Source: Acidovorax sp. (GTDB taxonomy: Bacteria; Pseudomonadota; Gammaproteobacteria; Burkholderiales; Burkholderiaceae_C). Taken from it: a stretch of DNA of 64,000 nt. The position numbers were made by a program, and so were the translations under genes. The DNA lies in contig JAITLO010000039.1 of the NCBI GenBank assembly GCA_031277855.1, positions 186,001-250,000 of the forward strand, in the 5' to 3' direction. Position 1 is the first letter of the stretch. Every line of letters begins with the position of its first letter. Below are positions 56,617 through 64,000 of the stretch, one piece after another. Below the pieces are notes generated by a model that saw only the letters and a list, made by a program, of their open reading frames with translations, was not told the DNA's origin and did not search any database.

Positions 56617-57249
56617 ATGCCCACACCCACGACGCCACTCTCCAGAACCCACGCTGCGGCACTCTCCCGGGTGCTGGACAGCATCCCGCGTGGGTACTCG
56701 CGGTACACCTGCGGGGTGGTTGCCAAGGAGAAGGTCCAGCGTCTCGTTGAGAAGCTCCACAGCATCCACCAGGTCGGGGCATCGCCCGCACAGCGCATCA
56801 TGCGCAAGCAACGTGGTCAGGCGAACGCCGTGCTGGCCCTGTACCTGCCGGAGTGGGCTGACAAGGCACACTGGATGATGCTGTTCACGGTTGGGGAGTT
56901 GAAAGCTCACGAGAAGCTCTACAGCATCTTCGATAAGCCCTGGATGGCATGGCAAGGGTATGAGCTGACCCGGCACAGCTACCAGGGCGGTACGCGCTGG
57001 ACTTGGCGCCGCACCCGTAGCGAGATGGAGGAGTTCTACGTGATGCTGGGCCACCACGCAAAGCGGCGGCGCTGGGATGCGGTTGGCGAGCTGCTGGAGC
57101 GTGCAGCCCGCCAGCCAGGCTTCCATGGGGTGCGGGAGCAGACTTGGCGCCTGTGCCAAGAGGCATGCAAGCATGGCTACCCTGGAGAGCTGCCCTTCCT
57201 CTACTACATGACCAAAGTCAGCCACGGCGAGCGCATCGCCGTTGCATGA
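56617..57249 (+). CDS. Unknown protein
   Basis: 210 aa, family not recognised. It is basic and rich in Arg, His and Trp, soluble, and without signal peptide or membrane helix. Recognisable patches are PRGYSRYTCGVVAKEKVQRL, an aromatic YLPEWADKAHWMMLF, and RWTWRRTRSEMEEFYVML in the centre. No nuclease or HTH motif can be named with confidence. An AGGAG sits seven bases before the ATG. It is convergent with the lipoprotein gene, their ends 2 bp apart. Confidence 0.75.
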   Translation: MPTPTTPLSRTHAAALSRVLDSIPRGYSRYTCGVVAKEKVQRLVEKLHSIHQVGASPAQRIMRKQRGQANAVLALYLPEWADKAHWMMLFTVGELKAHEKLYSIFDKPWMAWQGYELTRHSYQGGTRWTWRRTRSEMEEFYVMLGHHAKRRRWDAVGELLERAARQPGFHGVREQTWRLCQEACKHGYPGELPFLYYMTKVSHGERIAVA

Positions 57250-57251
57250 GG

Positions 57252-57986
57252 CTACTTGCGAGGCGGCTGGGGCTTGAAGCCGCACACTGACTCAAAAGAC
57301 TGCTGATGCTGCGATCTTCTGATCGCATTCATGTCCATGGCACTCAATTGCTTCCCGGCAATTGCGGCAGCCATCGCTTTCCCTGCCGCTTGCTCAGTTT
57401 CGTTTGCGTCAGCGCGATAACGTTCAGCGCAAGCCGTCCAACTCTTGAGGTTTTGCTCGTATTTGCGATCGGCAGCGCTGGATTCCGCACTGATGAATTG
57501 GGCCATGACGGCTTGCGCTTGCTGATCGGGAATCGAATTCACAGCCTGTTTCACAGTAGCGAAGTCGTAGCGTTTGACGCCGAAGAAGCCGGACTTCGAC
57601 AAGATGCTGGTGCATACCGAGTACTCCACTTCATCATCCTGGCAGTGCTTTTGCGGGGGAATCGTGGTCTCCCACTGCCCGAGGCTCCTAGTCACAAGGA
57701 AGACCTCCTGCTGGCGTGCTCGCTGGGGATAGCTTGCCGAGACTCGGAGAAGCTCCCATCGGTCTCCCTTGCTTTCTATGAGGGCGAACAGCCTGTCTCC
57801 ACCCCAGTTATTCCTGATCGAGCGGGCGGTGTTCACTGTGACCGCCCTTCCTTGAAGACTGGTACTCGCACTAAGCGCGGCTGGGGATGGCGCCGTTGCA
57901 CACCCGGCGATGGAGGCTACCGTGCCAATGACCAGCTTGGCTTTCAGCAACAAAGCTAACTTCGCTTTCGGGGATCTGGTTTGCAT
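57252..57986 (-). CDS. Uncharacterised lipoprotein of the element
   Basis: 244 aa, family not recognised. A basic N-terminus and hydrophobic stretch end in SIAGC, a lipobox, so the mature protein should start at Cys28. The body is polar with four scattered Cys (HCQDDEVEYSVC, WTAC, ESVCGF) that may form disulphides. It could be a surface-exclusion or entry-blocking lipoprotein, but nothing shows this. A promoter with an overlapping palindrome lies upstream at 58004-58051. Confidence 0.75.
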   Translation of the reverse strand: MQTRSPKAKLALLLKAKLVIGTVASIAGCATAPSPAALSASTSLQGRAVTVNTARSIRNNWGGDRLFALIESKGDRWELLRVSASYPQRARQQEVFLVTRSLGQWETTIPPQKHCQDDEVEYSVCTSILSKSGFFGVKRYDFATVKQAVNSIPDQQAQAVMAQFISAESSAADRKYEQNLKSWTACAERYRADANETEQAAGKAMAAAIAGKQLSAMDMNAIRRSQHQQSFESVCGFKPQPPRK

Positions 57987-58003
57987 GCTCTCTCGACTCG
58001 TGA

Positions 58004-58051
58004 ATTACAAAATGTAATCAATAGTATAAGGACACATGCGTGCACTCTTAA
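58004..58051 (-). promoter_or_regulatory. Promoter and palindromic operator between lipoprotein and XRE genes
   Basis: On the minus strand TTAAGA (58046-58051), 17-bp spacer, TATACT (58023-58028) reads toward the lipoprotein gene. A perfect palindrome ATTACA-AAA-TGTAAT lies at 58004-58018, over the expected start of that transcript. It is a likely site for the adjacent XRE repressor. Confidence 0.55.
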
Positions 58052-58078
58052 TAGCGTCCTGGCTTTTGCAAGGATCGC

Positions 58079-58318
58079 ATGGAGCCAGGACAAGCGTTTG
58101 GTCGCGCGTTGCGACAGCGGCGAAGAGATGCGGGTCTAAGCCAAGAGAGCCTGGCCTTGGATGCGGGAATCGAGCGTGTCTACATCTCTTTGCTGGAGAC
58201 CGGCAATCGGCAACCGACATTCCAGATGATGGTGAAGCTGGCGATGAGCTTGGGCTGCTCTGCTGCGGACATCGTGGCAGACGCCGAGCTACTGTTGGCC
58301 AGCGATGAGGATAAGTAG
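58079..58318 (+). CDS. XRE-family transcriptional regulator
   Basis: 79 aa, essentially one Cro/C1-type HTH: FGRALRQRRRDAGLSQESLA, then GIERVYISLLETGNRQPT. It is a probable repressor of the element's genes, with an operator-like palindrome 60 bp upstream. A GGATCGC precedes the ATG. A hairpin AGGGGGACC/GGTCCCCCT at 58320-58339 follows the stop. Confidence 0.88.
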   Translation: MEPGQAFGRALRQRRRDAGLSQESLALDAGIERVYISLLETGNRQPTFQMMVKLAMSLGCSAADIVADAELLLASDEDK

Positions 58319-58723
58319 CAGGGGGACCCAGGTCCCCCTCGTCACCTCCTAACGCTCAGGCTCACCGCGAAATTGGGGTGCTGGTTTCAGCTCCGCCAGT
58401 ACGGTTCTGGCGCTTGCCGCTCTACCGGCCTGTCTCCACCCGACATGGAACGAGTTGATGTGCGGTCGCTGCGCTCCCGCACCTCCGCCCCTGGTCAGCC
58501 TATAGTCCTTGCTGATGAGGGTGAGACAAGTCCCCTGCGAGGCCGCCCGGCCAATCCGAAGGTGAACGCCGTCAAGACGCATCGCATGTGATTGGGCGGC
58601 CGCTGCAAGGGTTGGGATTGGCCATGGCCAGGGGAGCATCTTCGCCTTAGGAGGCGCGTGCTGCTGCACGCGCGATTCAGTCCCGAGGGGCGTCTCAGTC
58701 GCAGGCGCGGCGAAGCCAGCCTG

Positions 58724-58904
58724 CTTTACTTATATCTATTAAGACAATTCCCCCTCGAAACCTCCGCGCTATGCACGGAGTTTTCGAGGGGGCTGTTCCA
58801 GTTCCTACGAGAGGTGTGCCAGAAGCTACGAATCAAACTAGCTTTCGCACCTACAACTACGAGAAATGCACGGGAAACTACGAGCTTTGTGCAAGGAACT
58901 ACGA
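58724..58904. other. Candidate iteron replication origin (oriV)
   Basis: CTACGA occurs at 58805, 58826, 58857, 58878 and 58899; three of the four gaps are exactly 21 bp and one is 31. They sit in longer similar units (AACTACGAG then TTTGTGCA-like). To the left are an AT-rich stretch (58724-58750) and a hairpin (58750-58792): CCCCCTCGAAA/TTTCGAGGGGG plus CTCCG/CGGAG, 16 bp with one mismatch. The set resembles an IncQ oriV with iterons, AT-rich region and single-strand initiation hairpin. The last iteron overlaps the stop of repC. No gene was recognised in 58319-58723. Confidence 0.65.
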
Positions 58905-59747
58905 ACTTTCTGTGTCTTTCACTGCGGCCTTGCCTGGGCGGTGAAAACGGCAGACCCCATTCTCAACCTCCACCGACCAGCCTGTCCGGACAGCAATCTT
59001 CAGCATTGCAGCTTTGACGCGGCTGCGGGATTTCCTCAGGGAGGCTTGAGGTACGTCATCGCCATAGACCAACTTGACCAGTCGGTCGACTGTTATCGTG
59101 TGGTCTTGACCTGCATGGAGGCTATGCAAGCGGAAATACAGTGCGCAAGCTACCCCGGACTTGTCTTTCAGAGAGCGGAAGACCTCCATGCTGACTTGAA
59201 CGAACTCGCCTGGGCCACCCAGAACCGCTGCTGCAAGTACTGGGGATAGGTTCAGGGCAATTGAGTCTTTGCTTCCATCAGTCCGAAGGGGGGCAAACAG
59301 GGGGCTCTCATCATATGCTGTGCCATAGATCGGTTTGATGATGACGCGGACAGCTGACAGTCGGGCAATCGACTGCTTGAGCAGGGGCCATGTTGCACCC
59401 CCAGTAGAGCGCCCCAACTCACGGGCTAGCTCGCTGTATGTTGTTCGCACCACCAACTGCATAGTCAGCATTTGACGCAAGCGAATATCGGGATTTGAGC
59501 CTGTCAGCTGTCGATGCGACTTGAAGCTATCGGTCTGGACTCCGGCTAATGCGATGAGGCCGAGGAGAACCTCCAAGTCGGCCACGGTCAATTGTTCTGG
59601 GCCGGTGAACTGGCACTTCATCTCCCCGACCTTTTGGCTGACATTGAGCTGCGGTGCCATACACGGGCTAGCAACCACGAATAGGCCAAGCATGTGTATG
59701 ACGCCAGGGGCTATCTTGGCATGTTTCGTCAAGGCGGACCTGGTCAT
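58899..59747 (-). CDS. IncQ RepC-like plasmid replication initiator
   Basis: 282 aa, the same length as RepC of RSF1010-type plasmids. I recognise the RepC pattern FTGPEQLTVADLEVLLGLIALAG, the central TYSELARELGRSTGG, ALNLSPVLAAAVLGG and the C-terminal SLRKSRSRVKAAMLKIA followed by TGWSVE. RepC binds oriV iterons. IncQ plasmids also need RepA helicase and RepB primase, neither of which is present, so the element would depend on host or helper enzymes. It overlaps the integrase stop by 4 bp (ATGA) and ends in the iterons. Confidence 0.8.
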   Translation of the reverse strand: MTRSALTKHAKIAPGVIHMLGLFVVASPCMAPQLNVSQKVGEMKCQFTGPEQLTVADLEVLLGLIALAGVQTDSFKSHRQLTGSNPDIRLRQMLTMQLVVRTTYSELARELGRSTGGATWPLLKQSIARLSAVRVIIKPIYGTAYDESPLFAPLRTDGSKDSIALNLSPVLAAAVLGGPGEFVQVSMEVFRSLKDKSGVACALYFRLHSLHAGQDHTITVDRLVKLVYGDDVPQASLRKSRSRVKAAMLKIAVRTGWSVEVENGVCRFHRPGKAAVKDTESS

Positions 59748-61288
59748 GCTGCGGCCTTCCGATACATGGAGAGACTCACCACGTTAGAGGGGTGTGGCGC
59801 TTCAGGTGAGAGGGGGGTAGACATGATCTCTGCAATGGGCAACTCGGCTGCTTCAGTCAGCCGCCTTCGACCACGGTGCAGAGTGACGTTCTCAGGCTTT
59901 GCGAAAGCAGCATCCAGGCGCTTGGCCAGACCTGTTGGCGTCAGGTGGGTATAGCGCATCAGCATGCGAGGGTCGCGGTGACCGCTGAAAGCCTGTAGGT
60001 CCAATAACGAGAACCCGCCGGGGAGTTGGCTGCTTGCCTCTGCAACACGCGAGATTGCTTCGTGGCGGAGGTCATGAATGCGCAGGCTGTCGAGACCTTC
60101 AGCGGGGATATCTGCCGCTGCACACATGCGCTTCCATGCTTTGCGCAAATAGTCTTTCGGGACTGGGAACACGTGTTCTGTGTTCTGGGGGAGGGTGCGA
60201 AGTAGCTCGACTAGGCCGGAGCGAAGAGAGAGGGCGCGGGCGCGTCCGTTTTTCGTTTCAGGCAGAAAGGCCGTCTGCTGATCCAGTTGCAGTTGATCCC
60301 AGCGAAGTTTGAGTGTTTCGCCCAAGCGGGCCCCCGTCATCAGCTGGAACTGAAGAAACGTTGAAAATACTGGTGCCAACTGGGTGTCTACAAGCGTCTG
60401 CCGGGCTTCCTTGAGTGACTTCAGGCGCTGGTACTTGGTGCTCGCACTAGCCTGGGCAAACAGCTGGTTCCCCAAGACCTTGGTGGACCATCGGCGATCC
60501 TCCTTTTGCGCGGCAGACATCAGGCGGGCTTCTTCGTTGCCACGCAGGCGGCGGTCACGTTCGTTGAAGTAGCTTGGGCGCTGTACCCCCTTCATGGGAT
60601 CGATATGAACGTGAATGCGCCATATGTCCACCGCTGTTGTGCAAACAGCGCGGAACACATCGAGCTCCCGATCGACTGTTGCGGGGCTGGCGGTCTGGAG
60701 TCGCTCATCCATGTACTCGCGGAAGTCCTCAGGCTTCAAGCTGGCGAACGGACTCCGAATGAAAGATGCTGATTCGGAGGGGGGGGACATGCGGCGCCCC
60801 GTCGGCTTGGGAATATGCAGGCTGGAGGATTGCGGGTTGGGGTGCGCAAAATGAATAGCCGCAATGTCCTGTCGCGGGAGGCCTGCATCCTCCAGGAGCT
60901 TGTTGATCTGGTAAGCCAGTACCAGGAACCCCTTTTTGCGGGGGGCTTCCTCGTGGAGGTAGCGAACGAGCAAGTCAGAAAACTTGGTTTGATGGGCTTT
61001 CGTGTAGTCCACGAACAGGCTGTGGTGCTGCTCGGACTCGATGCGCTTCTTGGTGGCCAGGGCTTCGGCCGCAGTGGTGGCGGTGAAGTGGCAGCGCTTT
61101 CCATTGACACGGAAGCGCACCATGTATGCTTCGTCCAAGACGGACACGGAGGGTTTGTGTCCGGCTGTGCGTAGCGCTGTGACGTAGCTTTGGGCTTCGT
61201 GCGGCTTGCTGTGAGGGAATAGGCGAGTCAGGTCTGGGCGGTCTTTGACCAGGACCTCTGTTCGCGAGCGGTTTTCGATGGATGCCAT
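59744..61288 (-). CDS. Tyrosine recombinase (integrase) of the element
   Basis: 514 aa. The catalytic set is Arg321 (TGARLGE), Lys346 (TKNGRA), His405/Arg408 (HDLRHE), His437 (GHRDP) and Tyr446 (MRYTH). The N-terminal 180 residues bind arm-type and core sites and contain an unusual low-complexity stretch near 150-180. The ATG at 61288 has AAGGAAC upstream. The frame is open to 61441 without a good start. It lies next to the intact tRNA-Pro at attR, on the same strand, so tRNA readthrough could feed it. Confidence 0.93.
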   Translation of the reverse strand: MASIENRSRTEVLVKDRPDLTRLFPHSKPHEAQSYVTALRTAGHKPSVSVLDEAYMVRFRVNGKRCHFTATTAAEALATKKRIESEQHHSLFVDYTKAHQTKFSDLLVRYLHEEAPRKKGFLVLAYQINKLLEDAGLPRQDIAAIHFAHPNPQSSSLHIPKPTGRRMSPPSESASFIRSPFASLKPEDFREYMDERLQTASPATVDRELDVFRAVCTTAVDIWRIHVHIDPMKGVQRPSYFNERDRRLRGNEEARLMSAAQKEDRRWSTKVLGNQLFAQASASTKYQRLKSLKEARQTLVDTQLAPVFSTFLQFQLMTGARLGETLKLRWDQLQLDQQTAFLPETKNGRARALSLRSGLVELLRTLPQNTEHVFPVPKDYLRKAWKRMCAAADIPAEGLDSLRIHDLRHEAISRVAEASSQLPGGFSLLDLQAFSGHRDPRMLMRYTHLTPTGLAKRLDAAFAKPENVTLHRGRRRLTEAAELPIAEIMSTPLSPEAPHPSNVVSLSMYRKAAA

Positions 61289-61445
61289 GAGGGGGTTCCT
61301 TGAGAACTGGAACCCCGTATAGCGAAATTGGGCCGAAACCGAAGCACGCTTTCGAAAGATTCTTCGAAAGCGTGTCCACCGATTGACCACTTGAGACTGC
61401 CTTGTCGTAGCAGAGGATTTCGAAAAATCCTTGGCCCACAAGGAG

Positions 61446-61529
<84 letters not shown>

Positions 61530-61584
61530 ACTTGGGTCTTTTCGCAGCGCATACGTCCACGAAAACCGAAATTGTAATCCCAAT

Positions 61585-62565
61585 TTATGTGCGGCGCAGC
61601 AAGAGCTGGGATGCCAGTTGGCGCATGGCTGTGGTGCTTTCGTGGGTAGGTAGTGCGTCCAGCGCGCCAATGGCGCGCATGGCTTCGTCGTGTGCGGTTT
61701 GGCGTGTGACGTCGAGCGCGCCGGTGGCGCGGACGATGGCCACGATGTCGGCCAGCTTGTCGGTAGAGCCTTGCTCGATGGCCTCGCGGATCAGCGCGGA
61801 CTCTGCGGCGCTACCGCGTTGCATGGCCACGATCAGGGGGAGGGTGCATTTGCCTTCGCGCAGGTCATCGCCCAGGTTCTTGCCCATTTCGGCGGCATCG
61901 CCGTCGTAGTCCAGTACATCGTCGATGATCTGGAAGGCCGTGCCCAGGGCCTGGCCATAGGTCACGCTGGCGGCTTCCTGCTCGGGCGTAGCGCCGGCAA
62001 GAATGGCTGCGATCTGCGCACTGGCTTCAAACAGCTTGGCGGTTTTGGAGCGAATAACGTGCAGATAGCCTGCTTCGCTCAGCGAGGCGTCATGGGTGTT
62101 GATCAGCTGCTGCACCTCACCTTCGGCAATGATGTTGGTGGCATCCGACAGCACTTGCAAGATGCGTATATTGCCGGCGGCCACCATCATCTGGAAGGAG
62201 CGGGTGTGCAAAAAGTCGCCCACCAGCACGCTGGCAGGGTTGCCAAAGTTCTCGTTGGCCGTGGGGCGGCCGCGGCGCATGGTGGATTCGTCCACCACAT
62301 CGTCGTGCAGCAAGGTGGCGGTATGAATCAGCTCCACCACGGCAGCCAGGTCAAAGCGGCGCTGGTCGTCACAGGACAGGGCGCGTGCTACCAGCAGCAG
62401 CAGGGCGGGGCGCAGGCGTTTGCCGCCCGCAGCGATGATGTACTGGGAGATCTGTCCGATCAGCGGAACGCTGGTGGTCAGGCACCGGGCAATGACGCGG
62501 TCCACCTCGCGCATATCGTCCGCGATGAGGGCCAGCGGATTGGTGTTGGAATGAGCTGTAGTCAA
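61585..62565 (-). CDS. ispB: Octaprenyl diphosphate synthase IspB
   Basis: 326 aa all-trans polyprenyl synthase making the ubiquinone side chain. The first Asp-rich motif is in LHDDVVDEST, the second in IDDVLDYDGD, and the N-terminal AAGGKRLRPALLLL is conserved. The start appears to be TTG at 62565, since the family N-terminus needs residues upstream of the first ATG (62514). Divergent from rplU, as in many Proteobacteria. Confidence 0.95.
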   Translation of the reverse strand: MTTAHSNTNPLALIADDMREVDRVIARCLTTSVPLIGQISQYIIAAGGKRLRPALLLLVARALSCDDQRRFDLAAVVELIHTATLLHDDVVDESTMRRGRPTANENFGNPASVLVGDFLHTRSFQMMVAAGNIRILQVLSDATNIIAEGEVQQLINTHDASLSEAGYLHVIRSKTAKLFEASAQIAAILAGATPEQEAASVTYGQALGTAFQIIDDVLDYDGDAAEMGKNLGDDLREGKCTLPLIVAMQRGSAAESALIREAIEQGSTDKLADIVAIVRATGALDVTRQTAHDEAMRAIGALDALPTHESTTAMRQLASQLLLRRT

Positions 62566-62668
62566 AATATGCCGCCTTCAAGAGGCTGGGATTATAGGAA
62601 GACCGGTGCGACCGTAGGCTGGTGTGCGGGGCTTGGGTGCATTGCAGCGTGCAGAAAAATTTGGGGAG

Positions 62669-62677
62669 TGGTATACT
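62669..62677 (+). promoter_or_regulatory. Extended -10 promoter of rplU-rpmA
   Basis: TGG directly followed by TATACT (62672-62677), an extended -10 element, about 55 bp before the rplU ATG. No good -35 is present. Confidence 0.55.
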
Positions 62678-62731
62678 TTTTGGCTCCATGGAAATTTGTT
62701 CATGGATGATTCCCCTTTGAAAGAGGTTTAC

Positions 62732-63043
62732 ATGTACGCGGTCATAAAAACCGGTGGCAAGCAATATCGCGTTGCTGCTGGCGAAAAAATCAAAGTAGAA
62801 CAGATTGCTGCGGACGTAGGCCAGGAAATCGTGATCGACCAGGTTCTGGCAGTCGGCAACGGCGCTGAACTGAAGGTTGGCACGCCCCTGGTGTCCGGCG
62901 CAACTGTGAAGGCAACTGTGGTTGCTCACGGCAAGCACGACAAAGTGCGCATCTTCAAGCTGCGTCGTCGTAAGCATTACGCCAAGTCTCAAGGCCATCG
63001 CCAGCAGTTCACCGAACTGCAAATCGTGGCGGTTGCTGCTTAA
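62732..63043 (+). CDS. rplU: 50S ribosomal protein L21
   Basis: 103 aa. It begins [23 protein letters not shown], the L21 signature, and ends with the [20 protein letters not shown] region that binds 23S rRNA. AAAGAGG lies before the ATG. First gene of the conserved rplU-rpmA-obgE group. Confidence 0.97.
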   Translation: MYAVIKTGGKQYRVAAGEKIKVEQIAADVGQEIVIDQVLAVGNGAELKVGTPLVSGATVKATVVAHGKHDKVRIFKLRRRKHYAKSQGHRQQFTELQIVAVAA

Positions 63044-63061
63044 TTCTGAAGGAGCTTAGTC

Positions 63062-64000
<939 letters not shown>

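Noticed and set aside
58805..58904. CRISPR array
   Set aside because: Repeats are short and spaced 21 bp without unique spacers of CRISPR length, and no cas genes are present. They fit iterons.

Overview
The window is a GC-rich betaproteobacterial chromosome segment, most likely from the Comamonadaceae (Comamonas, Delftia or Acidovorax relatives). The evidence is gene order and protein type: mlaFEDACB followed by an ABC-2 exporter, a BolA-like gene, murA and a histidine cluster; petABC-sspAB; pilBCD-coaE-zapD-yacG; and ispB/rplU-rpmA-obgE. About 54 kb is ordinary housekeeping sequence. The accessory part is a 9.8 kb integrative element near the right end.

Layout. 1-412: 3' part of a DUF3293 gene (minus strand). 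569-3281: polar amino-acid ABC transporter (binding lipoprotein, permease, ATPase). 3384-7418: Mla phospholipid-transport operon behind a promoter covered by an AcrR-like palindrome. 7513-9589: ABC-2 exporter and BolA-like protein. 9671-12939: murA, hisG, hisD. 13092-16705: non-his insertions (lipoprotein, DUF2917 protein, MocR-type regulator, RHH/PIN toxin-antitoxin pair). 16770-24296: hisC-B-H-A, then a mutarotase and galE, then hisF-I-E. 24351-28242: DUF4870-like membrane protein, patatin, HIT protein, tatABC. 28523-34301: HtrA-type protease, MHS-family transporter, Nif3-like protein, pdxA, mscL. 34451-38581: cytochrome bc1 complex (petABC) and sspAB. 38642-38879: two identical tRNA-Thr(TGT) genes. 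39281-45816: dciA, secA, argJ, DUF815 ATPase, mutT. 45934-51541 (minus strand): pilB-C-D, coaE, zapD, yacG. 61453-64000: tRNA-Pro, ispB, rplU, rpmA and the start of obgE.

The integrative element (51645-61497) lies in the 3' end of tRNA-Pro(CGG) and is bounded by 52-bp perfect direct repeats. The tRNA's original intrinsic terminator is now stranded on the far side, at 51613-51634. The element carries a tyrosine recombinase, an excisionase-like HTH protein, an IncQ RepC-type replication initiator overlapping the integrase gene by 4 bp, and a candidate iteron origin (five CTACGA repeats, mostly 21 bp apart, next to a long hairpin and an AT-rich stretch). It also carries an XRE regulator, two unknown proteins, a large RloC/PrrC-like ABC ATPase, and just downstream of that gene about 1.1 kb with no credible protein. 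On the minus strand this stretch folds into many short hairpins that reuse the same tetraloops (GCAA three times, GACA twice, TGGC three times) and ends in an intrinsic terminator. I read it as a large structured RNA of a family I do not recognise. Together with the ATPase it is the best candidate in the window for an undescribed system.

Smaller themes: a dispersed GC-rich repeat sits directly behind many stop codons and twice supplies the stop itself (hisA, dciA). A 283-bp element with 19-bp perfect terminal inverted repeats separates hisF from hisI. Several operator-like palindromes are visible. No CRISPR array, rRNA gene or insertion-sequence transposase was seen.
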